Of a stretch of DNA of 64,000 nucleotides, positions 26,935 through 35,656 are shown piece by piece. The translations under genes were made by a program, and so were the position numbers. Location of the stretch: NCBI GenBank assembly GCA_017745595.1, contig WMBV01000025.1, positions 35,415 through 99,414 of the forward strand, in the 5' to 3' direction. Numbering within the stretch: position 1 is the first letter of the stretch; each line of letters begins with the position of its first letter. The stretch is from Bordetella petrii (GTDB lineage Bacteria > Pseudomonadota > Gammaproteobacteria > Burkholderiales > Burkholderiaceae_B). The notes beneath the pieces are model-generated. The model had not been told where the DNA came from. It did no database searches and saw only the letters and a program-made list of their open reading frames with translations.

Positions 26935-28863
26935 ATGTGCGGAATAGTCGGAATCTGGGGGCCTTTGCAAGACAAGGCGCAAGTGCTGGGCGATAGCTGC
27001 CGGCGCATACGCCATCGCGGCCCCGATAGCCATGGGCAGTGGGAAGATCCCGCGGCCGGCCTGGCGCTGGCCCATGTGCGGCTGGCCATTCTGGACCTGA
27101 CCGAGGCCGGGCACCAGCCCATGGTGTCGGCCTGCGGCCGGTACGTGCTGGTGCTCAATGGCGAAATCTACAACCACATGGACCTGCGCGCGCGGCTCGA
27201 GCAGGCGGGGCAGGCGCCCGACTGGCGCGGCCATTCCGATACCGAGACCGTGCTGGCCGGTTTCGCGGCGCTGGGCATCGAGGCCACGCTGCAGGCCGCG
27301 GTGGGCATGTATGCCATCGCCCTATGGGACCGCGAGCAGCGCACGCTGACGCTGGCGCGCGACCGCATGGGCGAAAAGCCGCTGTACTACGGCTACACCG
27401 GCGCCAACCTGGTGTTCGCCTCTGAACTGAAGGGGCTGATGCCCATTCCGGGTTTCGGGCGCGACCTCAGCCGCGCCGCGCTGGCCTCGCTGATGCGCCA
27501 CAACTACATCCCGGCGCCGCAGTCCATTTATGAAGGCATCTACAAACTGCCGCCGGGCACCTGGCTGCAGATTTCCCAGGCTGACCTGCACAATCGCCGC
27601 GTGACGGAGCCGCGCGTGTACTGGTCGGCCCTGCAGGCCGCCGACCAGGGCCTGCGGGCGCCGCTGGATTTCGATTCCGATGCGCAGGCCGCCGACGCGC
27701 TCGAGGCCCTGCTGTCGCAGGCGGTGGGCGGCCAGATGCTGTCCGACGTCAGCCTGGGCGCGTTCCTGTCGGGCGGCATCGATTCCTCGACCATCGTGGC
27801 GCTGATGCAGGCCCAGAGCCGGCAGCCGGTGCGCACGTTCGCCATCGGCTTTCACGAAAAGGGCTATAACGAGGCCGAGCACGCCAAGGCGGTGGCGCGC
27901 CACCTGGGCACCGACCACACTGAACTCTACGTCACGGCCGACGATGCGCTGGCGGTGGTGCCCACGCTGGCCGACATGTACGATGAGCCGTTCGCCGATT
28001 CGTCGCAGATCCCCACTTCGCTGGTTACGCGCATGGCGCGCCAGCACGTCACCGTGGCCCTGTCGGGCGACGGCGGCGACGAGCTGTTCGGCGGCTATTC
28101 GCGCTACTTCCGCGTGCGCGACTGGTGGCGCCAGTGCGAACGCGTGCCGGGCCCGGCGCGGCATGCGCTGGGCGCGCTGCTGCGCAGCTCGGGCGCGCTG
28201 CCGGGCAGCGGCGCCTGGCGCAGCAAGCTGATCAAGCTGGGCGAACTGCTGCGCGCCGATACGCGCGGCGATTTCTACCGCTTGTTCGTGTCGTACTGGA
28301 AAGATCCGGGCCGGGTGGTCAAAGGCGGCGTCGAGCCGCCTTCGCTGTTCGAACAGCCCATGGACGGCACCGCCTTCGACGTCATGATGAAGCTGGACGC
28401 GGTTACTTACCTGCCCGACGACATCCTGGTCAAGGTCGACCGCGCCGCCATGGCCGTCAGCCTGGAAACGCGCGTGCCCCTGCTGGACCATCGCGTCTAC
28501 GAGTTTGCCTGGCAGTTGCCTTTCGACTACAAGGTGCGGGGCAATACCGGCAAGTGGCTGCTGCGCCAGGTGCTGTATCGCCATGTGCCGCAAGAGCTGG
28601 TAGACCGGCCCAAGCGCGGCTTCGCGGTGCCACTGGCCGGTTGGCTGCGCGGGCCGCTGCGCGACTGGGCCGAAGCCCTGCTGGATCCGGCGCGACTGCG
28701 CCAGGAAGGCTGGTTCGAGCCCGAACCCATTGTGCGCAAATGGCGCGAACACGTATCCGGCCACCGCAATTGGGGCAACCGCCTGTGGGGCGTGCTGATG
28801 ATGCAGGCCTGGCTGGATCGCTATCACGCCGGCATGACCGGCGAACAGGATTCCGATAGATGA
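26935..28863 (+). CDS. AsnB-type glutamine-dependent amidotransferase of the glycan locus
   Basis: A 642-residue class B asparagine synthetase homologue. The N-terminal glutaminase has the nucleophile Cys2 (MCGIVGIWG), RHRGPDSHGQWE and VLNGEIYNHMDLRARLE; the C-terminal synthetase has the PP-loop LSGGIDSSTIVALMQAQ, FADSSQIPTSLVTRMA and VALSGDGGDELFGGYSRYF. In polysaccharide loci such enzymes (for example WbpS and WbtH) amidate the carboxyl of a sugar uronate using glutamine and ATP. Here, next to TviB/TviC-like genes, the predicted product is the amide of GalNAcA. Housekeeping asparagine synthesis cannot be excluded. It lies 42 bp after GT 1 and overlaps GT 2 by four bases. Confidence 0.9.
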   Translation: MCGIVGIWGPLQDKAQVLGDSCRRIRHRGPDSHGQWEDPAAGLALAHVRLAILDLTEAGHQPMVSACGRYVLVLNGEIYNHMDLRARLEQAGQAPDWRGHSDTETVLAGFAALGIEATLQAAVGMYAIALWDREQRTLTLARDRMGEKPLYYGYTGANLVFASELKGLMPIPGFGRDLSRAALASLMRHNYIPAPQSIYEGIYKLPPGTWLQISQADLHNRRVTEPRVYWSALQAADQGLRAPLDFDSDAQAADALEALLSQAVGGQMLSDVSLGAFLSGGIDSSTIVALMQAQSRQPVRTFAIGFHEKGYNEAEHAKAVARHLGTDHTELYVTADDALAVVPTLADMYDEPFADSSQIPTSLVTRMARQHVTVALSGDGGDELFGGYSRYFRVRDWWRQCERVPGPARHALGALLRSSGALPGSGAWRSKLIKLGELLRADTRGDFYRLFVSYWKDPGRVVKGGVEPPSLFEQPMDGTAFDVMMKLDAVTYLPDDILVKVDRAAMAVSLETRVPLLDHRVYEFAWQLPFDYKVRGNTGKWLLRQVLYRHVPQELVDRPKRGFAVPLAGWLRGPLRDWAEALLDPARLRQEGWFEPEPIVRKWREHVSGHRNWGNRLWGVLMMQAWLDRYHAGMTGEQDSDR

Positions 28864-29975
28864 AAATATTGCTGCTGGTCAGTTCCATGCACGCGGGCGG
28901 CGCCGAACGAGTGGCCGCCACCCTGGTCAATGCCTGGACCGATCGCGGTGATACCGTGACACTGCTGCCCACTTACTCTTCCAAGGGCACCTGCTTTTAT
29001 CCCTTGTCCGATGTTGTAGACCTGGTGTGGCTGGCCGACCGCGCCGGCACGCGCGCCGGCGGCCCGCTGGCCGCGTGGCAGCGCCTGCGCGCCTTGCGCG
29101 CGCTGATCCGCGAAAAAGCCCCCGACGTGGTGGTGTCGTTCCTGACCAATGTCAACGTAGCCGCCATTCTGGCCACGCGCGGGCTCGACGTGCCGCTGAT
29201 CGTGTGCGAACGTACCAATCCCGTGGCCGAGCTCAGCACCGGCAAAGTGTGGCGCGTGCTGCGCAGGCTGTTTTATCCGCGCGCCGATATGGTCACCGTG
29301 CAGGCCGAAGACACGGTCGCGCCGTTTGCCTGCCAGGTGCCCGGCATCAAGCAACTGAAAGTCATTCCCAACCCCTTGCCGCCCGAACTGCTCGATGCCC
29401 CGCTGGTCGATCCGCGCGCCGCCGCGCCGCGCCGCCGGCTGCTGGCCATGGGGCGCCTGGCGCCGGCCAAGCAGTTCGAGCTGCTGGTCGATGTCTACGC
29501 CGAGCTGGCGCCCGAGTTCCCCGACTGGGACCTATGGATCTGGGGCGAGGGGCCGGGCCGCGAAGACCTGCAGGCGCGCATTGCCGCCGCCGGCCTGCAA
29601 GACCGCGTGCAGCTGCCGGGCCGCACCACCGAGCCCTGGGATGAACTGTCCAAGGGCCACGCGTTCGTGCTGAGTTCGGCGGTCGAGGGGTTTCCCAACG
29701 TATTGCTGGAAGCGATGGCGCTGGGTTTGCCTTGCGTGGCGTTCGACTGCCCCAGCGGGCCGCGCGAAATGACGCGGGACGGCCACGACGCCGTGCTGGT
29801 GCCCGCGGGCGACCGCGCCCAGCTGCGAGAAGGCTTGCGGCGCGTGCTGGGCGACCCGGCCTTGCGCGCCGAACTGGGCGCGCGCGCGGCCGAGTCGGTG
29901 CGGCGCCGCTATGCCTTGCCTGCCGTGCTGGCCGAATGGGACCAGCTGTTCGAGGCGGTGCGAGGCCGCGCATGA
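28860..29975 (+). CDS. Glycosyltransferase family 4 protein (2)
   Basis: A 371-residue GT-B glycosyltransferase paralogous to the one at 25756-26892. It begins MKILLLVSSMHAGGAERVAA and shows the donor domain LLAMGRLAPAKQFELLVDVY, WDLWIWGEGPGREDLQARI and VEGFPNVLLEAMALGLPCVA with SGPREMTRDGHDAVL. It resembles the GalNAc/GlcNAc transferases of the PglH/PglJ type. Start ATG at 28860 overlaps the previous TGA (ATGA, four bases), as does its own stop with the next gene. Which sugar it adds is not known. Confidence 0.88.
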   Translation: MKILLLVSSMHAGGAERVAATLVNAWTDRGDTVTLLPTYSSKGTCFYPLSDVVDLVWLADRAGTRAGGPLAAWQRLRALRALIREKAPDVVVSFLTNVNVAAILATRGLDVPLIVCERTNPVAELSTGKVWRVLRRLFYPRADMVTVQAEDTVAPFACQVPGIKQLKVIPNPLPPELLDAPLVDPRAAAPRRRLLAMGRLAPAKQFELLVDVYAELAPEFPDWDLWIWGEGPGREDLQARIAAAGLQDRVQLPGRTTEPWDELSKGHAFVLSSAVEGFPNVLLEAMALGLPCVAFDCPSGPREMTRDGHDAVLVPAGDRAQLREGLRRVLGDPALRAELGARAAESVRRRYALPAVLAEWDQLFEAVRGRA

Positions 29976-31132
29976 CCCGGCCCGCGATCCTGCGCGTGAC
30001 GCATGTCATTACGGGCCTGGGGCAGGGCGGCGCCGAGTCCGTGCTGTTCCGCCTGGCCACGTATCCGGACCAGCGCGTGCGCCACACAGTGGTGTCGCTG
30101 ACCGACGAGGGCGTATACGGAACCCGCCTGCGCGGCGCGGGCGTCCAGGTGCATGCGCTGGGCATGCCGCGCGGACGCCTGACGCTCGACGGCTTTCTGG
30201 CGCTGCGCCGGCTGCTGGCGCGCGAGCGGCCCGATGCCGTGCAGACCTGGATGTACCACGCCGACCTGATCGGCGGCCTGGCCGCGCGCCTGGCCGGCGT
30301 GCGGGCGGTGGCCTGGGGCATTCGCAATTCCGGCGCGCACCTGGACCGCAGCAGCCGCTCGGCGCGCCTGGTGCTGAAACTGTGCGCGCTGCTGTCGGGC
30401 CGCCTGCCGGCCGTCATTGTGTGCGCGGCCCGCGATTCGGCCACGCGACACCGCCAGTACGGCTATCGCGCCGACCGGCTGGTGGTGATTCCCAACGGCT
30501 ACGACTTGTCGCGATACCAGCCTGATGCCGCGGCGGGCCAGCGCATGCGCCAGGTGTGGCAAGTGGCCGACGGCACGCCGCTGGCCGGCTGCGTGGCGCG
30601 CTGGGATCCGCTGAAAGACCACGCCAACCTGTTGGGGGCGGTGGCCGCGCTGGTGCGCGACGGGCGCGACCGCGGCCTGCAATGCGTGCTGGTCGGCCGC
30701 GGCATGTCGCCCGGCAACGCCGAACTGGCGGCGCTGATCGAAGGCCTGGGGCTGCGCGGCCGCGTGCTGCTGGCGGGCCCCAGCGACGACGTGCCCGCGG
30801 TCATGAACGCGCTCGACCTGCATGTGTTGTCGAGCTGCGCCGAAGGTTTTCCCAATGTGGTGGCCGAGGCCATGGCCTGCGGCACCCCCTGCGTGGTGAC
30901 CGATGTGGGCGATGCCGCGCATATCGTGGGGCCCACGGCCGCGGTGGTGCCGCCCGAGCAGCCCGAGGCGCTGGCCCAAGGCATGGCCGCCACCCTGGAC
31001 GACATCGCCGCGCGCGGCCGCCAGGCGGTGGGCGCGCCGGGCCGGGCCCGCGTGCTGGCCGAATTCGATCTCGCGCACATGGTCGCGGCCTACGAAACCG
31101 TGTGGCGGCGTATCGCCGGAGCAACTGCATGA
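29972..31132 (+). CDS. Glycosyltransferase family 4 protein (3)
   Basis: A 386-residue GT-B glycosyltransferase. The N-terminal domain starts with ILRVTHVITGLGQGGAESVL and WMYHADLIGGLAARLAGVR; the donor domain has VARWDPLKDHANLLGAVAAL, QCVLVGRGMSPGNAELAALI and CAEGFPNVVAEAMACGTPCV. The open frame continues upstream to 29732, but 29972 gives the family N-terminus and the four-base ATGA overlap typical of this operon. It is followed by GT 4 with the same overlap. Acceptor and donor are unknown. Confidence 0.87.
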   Translation: MTRPAILRVTHVITGLGQGGAESVLFRLATYPDQRVRHTVVSLTDEGVYGTRLRGAGVQVHALGMPRGRLTLDGFLALRRLLARERPDAVQTWMYHADLIGGLAARLAGVRAVAWGIRNSGAHLDRSSRSARLVLKLCALLSGRLPAVIVCAARDSATRHRQYGYRADRLVVIPNGYDLSRYQPDAAAGQRMRQVWQVADGTPLAGCVARWDPLKDHANLLGAVAALVRDGRDRGLQCVLVGRGMSPGNAELAALIEGLGLRGRVLLAGPSDDVPAVMNALDLHVLSSCAEGFPNVVAEAMACGTPCVVTDVGDAAHIVGPTAAVVPPEQPEALAQGMAATLDDIAARGRQAVGAPGRARVLAEFDLAHMVAAYETVWRRIAGATA

Positions 31133-32277
31133 ATCCATCCCCGCGCCTGCTGTTCGTGGTGAACAACCCGGCGTTCTTCCTGTCGCACCGGTTGCCGCTG
31201 GCGCTGGCGGCGCAGCGCGCCGGCTACGAGGTGCATGTGGCCACCATGGCCGGCGCCAGCGTACCGCGCATCACCGCCCATGGCCTGGTGCACCATGCCA
31301 TCCCCATGACGCGCAGCGGCAAGCATCCGCTGCAAGAACTGCGTACCGTGTGGGCCTTGTTCCGCCTGTTCCGCCAGTTGCGGCCGGACTTGGTGCACCT
31401 GGTGACCATCAAGCCGGTCTTGTATGGCGGCATCGCCGCGCGGCTGGCGCGCGTGCCGGCCGTGGTGTCGGCGATCTCGGGCCTGGGGTTCGTGTTCGTG
31501 GCGCGCGGCGCCAAGGCGGCGCTGGTGCGCAGGGTGGTGGCCACGCTGTACCGCCTGGCCCTGGGGCATCGCAATAGCTGCGTCGTTTTCCAGAACGCCA
31601 ACGACCGCGACACACTGCGCGACCTGCGGGCCGTGCGCGGCCAGCAGGTGGTAATGATACGAGGCTCGGGTGTCGACCTGGCCGCGTACGCGGTGGTGGC
31701 CGAGCCGCCGCCGCCCGTGACAGCCTTGATGGTGGCCCGCCTGCTGCGCGACAAGGGCGTGCTGGAATTCGTCGAGGCCGCGCGCCTGCTGCAACGCCAG
31801 GGGGCCGGCGTGCGCATGCTGCTGGCCGGCGGCATCGATCCGGGCAACCCGGCCTCGGTGACGCAGGCCGAGGTAGACGGCTGGCAGCGGGAAGGCAGTG
31901 TCGAGACCCTGGGCGAGCGCAGCGACATTGCCGAACTGTATGCGGCGTCGCATATCGCGGTACTGCCTTCTTACCGCGAAGGCCTGCCGCGTTCGCTGAT
32001 CGAGGCCGCCGCCTGCGGGCGGGCGGTGGTGACGACCGACGTGCCGGGCTGCCGCGATGCGATCGAGCCGGGCCAGACCGGGCTGCTGGTGCCGCCGCGC
32101 GATGCGCAGGCCCTGGCCGAAGCCATCGGCCGCCTGGCGGCCGACGCCACCTTGCGCGGGCAACTGGGCCAGGCCGGCCGCCGCCTGGCCGAGCGCGAGT
32201 TCGATATCGAAGACGTATGCCGCCGGCACCTGGATATCTACCGGACGCTGTCGCCGGCACGGGGAAAACAAGCGTAG
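31129..32277 (+). CDS. Glycosyltransferase family 4 protein (4), PglA/WbpV-like
   Basis: A 382-residue glycosyltransferase with the N-terminus LLFVVNNPAFFLSHRLPLAL, the segment LVHLVTIKPVLYGGIAARLA and VVSAISGLGFVFVARGAKAA that are typical of the PglA/CapM-like branch. The donor domain has LMVARLLRDKGVLEFVEAAR and YREGLPRSLIEAAACGRAVV with VPGCRDAIEPGQTGLLVPP. PglA-like enzymes often add the first or second residue to the undecaprenyl-linked primer, so this may act early in assembly; that is inferred. It is the last gene of the operon. Forty bases downstream a cluster of hairpin repeats may end transcription. Confidence 0.87.
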   Translation: MNPSPRLLFVVNNPAFFLSHRLPLALAAQRAGYEVHVATMAGASVPRITAHGLVHHAIPMTRSGKHPLQELRTVWALFRLFRQLRPDLVHLVTIKPVLYGGIAARLARVPAVVSAISGLGFVFVARGAKAALVRRVVATLYRLALGHRNSCVVFQNANDRDTLRDLRAVRGQQVVMIRGSGVDLAAYAVVAEPPPPVTALMVARLLRDKGVLEFVEAARLLQRQGAGVRMLLAGGIDPGNPASVTQAEVDGWQREGSVETLGERSDIAELYAASHIAVLPSYREGLPRSLIEAAACGRAVVTTDVPGCRDAIEPGQTGLLVPPRDAQALAEAIGRLAADATLRGQLGQAGRRLAEREFDIEDVCRRHLDIYRTLSPARGKQA

Positions 32278-32318
32278 CTTGCCGGATCTTGCCAGCCTTG
32301 CCAGGTCCAGCCTTGCCA

Positions 32319-32490
32319 GGTGTCTGACTCCCGCAGGGTGTCGGACACCGAAGTGGGCAGCATGCTTTTCACACAACGGTGTCTGGCACCTGCGGAGCCA
32401 GACACCTGGGCAACGGCGGCGCCTGACACCCCGCGGGAGCCAGACACCTGGGCAACGGCGGCGCCTGACACCCTGCGGGAGTCAGACATC
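32319..32490. repeat. Palindromic repeat, locus 5 (four units, two in tandem duplication)
   Basis: Four units between the convergent GT 4 and pgi genes: 32319-32349 (GGTGTCTGAC/GTCGGACACC), 32378-32406 (GGTGTCTGGC/GCCAGACACC), 32417-32447 and 32459-32490 (both with GCCTGAC-type left arms). The last two belong to a 42-bp tandem duplication starting near 32403 and 32445. This is the largest cluster in the window. Confidence 0.88.
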
Positions 32491-32510
32491 TGGGGTCTCA
32501 AGCTGCCGGC

Positions 32511-34079
32511 CTAGCCGTGGCGGGCGAGCGCGTCGATCCAGTAGCGCGTGGAGGGGTCCTGGTCGTCGCTGGCGCCGGCCGATGGCGCGTCCAGTTCGTG
32601 CATGATGCGCTTGGCCAGCAGCTTGCCGAATTCCACGCCCCATTGGTCGAACGGGTTGATGCCCCACAGCGCGCCTTGCGCGAAAACCTTGTGTTCGTAC
32701 AGTGCCAGCAGCGCGCCCAGCGAATAGGCGTCCAGGCGCGGCAGGACGATCAGGCTGGACGGCCGCCCGCCCGGATGGACGCGGTGGCGCGCCAGCAGGT
32801 CGGCGCGCCGCGCGTCGGGTTCGTGGGCGCGGGTTTCTTGCAGGGCTTCTTCATACGATTTGCCGCGCAGCAGCGCCGAGCGCTGCGCCAGGCAATTGGC
32901 GATCAGCATGTTGTGATGCCGCGTGTAGACGTGGTCGGGCTGTTCGCACACGATGAAATCGACCGGCGCGCCAGTGGTGTCCTGGTGCAGCCATTGAAAG
33001 AAAGTGTGCTGGCAATCGGTGCCCGGCATGCCCCACACGACCGGGCCGGTGGGCACGCCCACCGGCGTGCCGTCGCGGGTGGCGACCTTGCCCAGCGATT
33101 CCATTTCCAGCTGCTGGGCCCAGGGCACCAGGTGCAGCAGGCGCGAATCGTAAGGCGTGATGGCCTGGGTGGCGTAGCCCAGCACGCTGCGATTGGCCAG
33201 CCCGGCCAGGGCCATTTGCAGCGGCGCGTTATCGCGGGGCGGGGCCTGCAGGAAGTGCTGGTCCATGGCGGAGGCACCGTCCAGCAGCTGGTCGAGCGAT
33301 TCGCAGCCCAGCGTCAGCGCGATCGGCAGGCCGATGGCCGACCACAGCGAATAGCGCCCGCCCACCCAGTCCCAGAACCGGAAGATGCGGTCGGGCGAGA
33401 TGCCGAAATCGAGCGCCGCGTCGACATTGGCGGTAATGGCCACCACATGCTTGATGGGATCGGCCACGCCGGCGTCGCGCAGCCAGTTCATGGCGACCTC
33501 GGCGTTGGCCAGCGGCTCGGTGGTGGTGAACGATTTCGAGGCAATGATGACCAGCGTGCGGCGCGGATCGAGCTGGCCGATGGCGTCGGCCACCGCGTGC
33601 GAATCGACGTTCGACGCGAACTGGATATTGCGGCGCGGGCCGCCGTGCCGCAGGGCGCGCGTCACCATGCGCGGGCCCCAGTCGCTGCCGCCGATGCCCA
33701 GGTGCAGCACGCCGTCATAAGTGCCGGCCTGGTCGAGCTCGCGCACGAAGCGTCGCACGCGTTCGCGTTCGGCCAGGATGGCCCGCGCCACCGCGGGCGG
33801 CGGGTTGGCCGCCCGCAGCGCCGTATGCCAGGCCTGCCGCCGTTCGGTCCAGTTGGCTTCGCCGCCGTCGTAGAGCTGGGCCCGCGCGGCGTCGAAATTT
33901 TGCTGCGCCAGCAGGCCCTGGGCGGCCTGGTCCAGCGCATCGGACTGGGCCTGGGCGGTGAGGTCGACGCGCAGGCCGGCCGCCTCGATGATGCGCAGGC
34001 GGTCGCCGCTGCGCGACGCGCTGTGCGCCGCCTGGGCAAAAGCCAGCCAAGCGGGGCTGGACGGCAGGGAAGTAGGCAT
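32511..34079 (-). CDS. pgi: Glucose-6-phosphate isomerase
   Basis: A 522-residue phosphoglucose isomerase interconverting glucose-6-phosphate and fructose-6-phosphate. Signature 1 is WVGGRYSLWSAIGLPIAL near residue 240 and signature 2 is WGINPFDQWGVEFGKLLAKR near 475. GIGGSDWGPRMVTRAL, IIASKSFTTTEPLANAEVAM and the active-site segment HNMLIANCLAQRSALLRGK are also clear. Length is slightly under the 549 of E. coli. It lies 17 bp downstream of the phosphomannomutase-like gene on the same strand, so the pair may supply hexose phosphates for sugar-nucleotide synthesis next to the glycan locus. Confidence 0.95.
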   Translation of the reverse strand: MPTSLPSSPAWLAFAQAAHSASRSGDRLRIIEAAGLRVDLTAQAQSDALDQAAQGLLAQQNFDAARAQLYDGGEANWTERRQAWHTALRAANPPPAVARAILAERERVRRFVRELDQAGTYDGVLHLGIGGSDWGPRMVTRALRHGGPRRNIQFASNVDSHAVADAIGQLDPRRTLVIIASKSFTTTEPLANAEVAMNWLRDAGVADPIKHVVAITANVDAALDFGISPDRIFRFWDWVGGRYSLWSAIGLPIALTLGCESLDQLLDGASAMDQHFLQAPPRDNAPLQMALAGLANRSVLGYATQAITPYDSRLLHLVPWAQQLEMESLGKVATRDGTPVGVPTGPVVWGMPGTDCQHTFFQWLHQDTTGAPVDFIVCEQPDHVYTRHHNMLIANCLAQRSALLRGKSYEEALQETRAHEPDARRADLLARHRVHPGGRPSSLIVLPRLDAYSLGALLALYEHKVFAQGALWGINPFDQWGVEFGKLLAKRIMHELDAPSAGASDDQDPSTRYWIDALARHG

Positions 34080-34096
34080 GGTCGAAGGCGTAAGGC

Positions 34097-35488
34097 TCAG
34101 AAAGGCAGGGCCGCGCCGGGTGCCAGCCGCAACAGTTGCGCGCGGAAGTCGTCCTGGATGCGCTTCAGGGCTTCGGGGGTGTCGGCCTCGAAGCGCAGCA
34201 CGACCACTGGCGTGGTGTTCGAGGCGCGTGCCAGGCCGAAGCCATCGGCGTATTCGGCGCGCACGCCGTCGATCGTGATGATGTCCTGGGCGCCGTCGAA
34301 CTGGCCCTGTTCGCGCAGCGCCTGCACCAGCGCGTAGGGTTCGCCCTCGGCCATTTCGAGCTTGAGTTCGGGCGTGGACAGGGCCTGCGGCAGGGATTCG
34401 AGCGGCTGCGAGGCGTTGGCGTGGCGCGCCACGATTTCGAGCAGGCGGGCGCCGGTGTACAGGCCGTCATCGAAGCCGTACCAGCGTTCTTTGAAGAAAA
34501 TATGGCCGCTCATTTCGCCGGCCAGCGGCGCGCCCGTTTCGGCCAGTTTGGCTTTCACCAGCGAATGGCCGGTTTGCCACATCAGGGGCTGGCCGCCGGC
34601 TTCTTGCACCGCCAGGCCCACGTGGCGGCTGCACTTGACGTCGTAGATGATGGTGGCGCCCGGGCAGCGCTGCAGCACGTCGCGCGCGAACAGGATCAGC
34701 TGGCGGTCGGGCCAGATGATCTGGCCGGATTTGGTGACCACGCCCAGGCGGTCGCCGTCGCCGTCGAAAGCCAGGCCGAGCTCGCAGTCGGTGCGCGCCA
34801 GGTGGTCGATCAGGTCTTGCAGGTTGTGCGGGTCGGCCGGATCGGGGTGGTGGTTGGGGAAGTTGCCGTCGACTTCGCAATACAGTTCGTCGACCTCGCA
34901 GCCCAAGGCCCGGAACAGTTGCGGCGCCACCGCGCCGGCCACGCCGTTGCCGCAGTCGATGGCGATTTTCAGCGGGCGCGCCAGCTTGACGTCGGATGTG
35001 ATGCGCGCGATGTATTCGGCGATCAGGTCGAGTTCGCGGCGGTTGCCGCGCGGGCTGGCGGGCGCCGCGCCGCCGGCGTTCATGGCGTCGCGCAACGCCA
35101 GGACGCCCGGCCCGTACAGGGCCTTGCCGGCTATCATCATCTTGAAGCCGTTGTATTGCGGCGGATTATGGCTGCCGGTAATGGCCACGCCCGAGCCGGT
35201 GCCCTGGGTGTAGGCCGCGTAGTACACCAGCGGCGTGGGAACCTGGCCGATATCGAGGGTATCGATGCCGCCGTCCAGAATGCCTTCTTGCAGCGCCTGC
35301 GCCAGTTCGGGGCTGCTGAGGCGACCGTCGCGCCCCACCACCAGGGCGTTCACGCCCTGTGTCTTGGCCTGGTCGGCCAGGGCGCGCCCCAGGGCGCGGG
35401 CAAAGCCGGCATCCAGCGGGTTCGGCACGGTGCCGCGGATGTCGTAGGCCTTGAAAACTGAGTCGGGATAGCGGGCGGGGTGATTCAA
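34097..35488 (-). CDS. Phosphomannomutase/phosphoglucomutase (AlgC/ManB-like)
   Basis: A 463-residue alpha-D-phosphohexomutase, the length and motif set of AlgC. The catalytic phosphoserine loop is GVAITGSHNPPQYNGFKMMI near residue 105, the metal loop is LAFDGDGDRLGVVTKSG near 240, the sugar-binding loop is LAGEMSGHIFFKERWYGFDD near 320, and the phosphate loop comes near the C-terminus (VLRFEADTPEALKRIQDDF). It isomerises mannose-6-P/mannose-1-P and glucose-6-P/glucose-1-P. The N-terminus is DSVFKAYDIRGTVPNPLDAG. It is upstream of pgi in the same transcript. The choice between manB and algC naming cannot be settled here. Confidence 0.93.
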   Translation of the reverse strand: MNHPARYPDSVFKAYDIRGTVPNPLDAGFARALGRALADQAKTQGVNALVVGRDGRLSSPELAQALQEGILDGGIDTLDIGQVPTPLVYYAAYTQGTGSGVAITGSHNPPQYNGFKMMIAGKALYGPGVLALRDAMNAGGAAPASPRGNRRELDLIAEYIARITSDVKLARPLKIAIDCGNGVAGAVAPQLFRALGCEVDELYCEVDGNFPNHHPDPADPHNLQDLIDHLARTDCELGLAFDGDGDRLGVVTKSGQIIWPDRQLILFARDVLQRCPGATIIYDVKCSRHVGLAVQEAGGQPLMWQTGHSLVKAKLAETGAPLAGEMSGHIFFKERWYGFDDGLYTGARLLEIVARHANASQPLESLPQALSTPELKLEMAEGEPYALVQALREQGQFDGAQDIITIDGVRAEYADGFGLARASNTTPVVVLRFEADTPEALKRIQDDFRAQLLRLAPGAALPF

Positions 35489-35616
35489 GCGGGCTCCTTG
35501 GGTGGCATGACGGCGGGCGCCGCCCTGCGGGGCGGTCGCGCATGTGTGCGATTATCCCCGATTCGCCCCCCCGCGCGGGGCGCGGCTCGCCCTACAATAG
35601 CTACACGATCTTCCAT

Positions 35617-35639
35617 GGCACCCGGTGCGGCCGGGTGCC
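35617..35639 (+). promoter_or_regulatory. Hairpin in the leader of the FAD-linked oxidase gene
   Basis: Perfect inverted repeat GGCACCCGG (35617-35625) / CCGGGTGCC (35631-35639), 5-base loop, 17 bp before the ATG at 35657 and downstream of a TACAAT -10-like box (35593-35598). It could be an operator or an mRNA hairpin near the ribosome binding site. Confidence 0.4.
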
Positions 35640-35656
35640 AGCTACCGCTCGCGCCC

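Noticed and set aside
25756..32277. The four glycosyltransferases as a tandem duplication.
   Set aside because: They share only the family-4 fold and motifs; they differ too much along their length to be recent copies.
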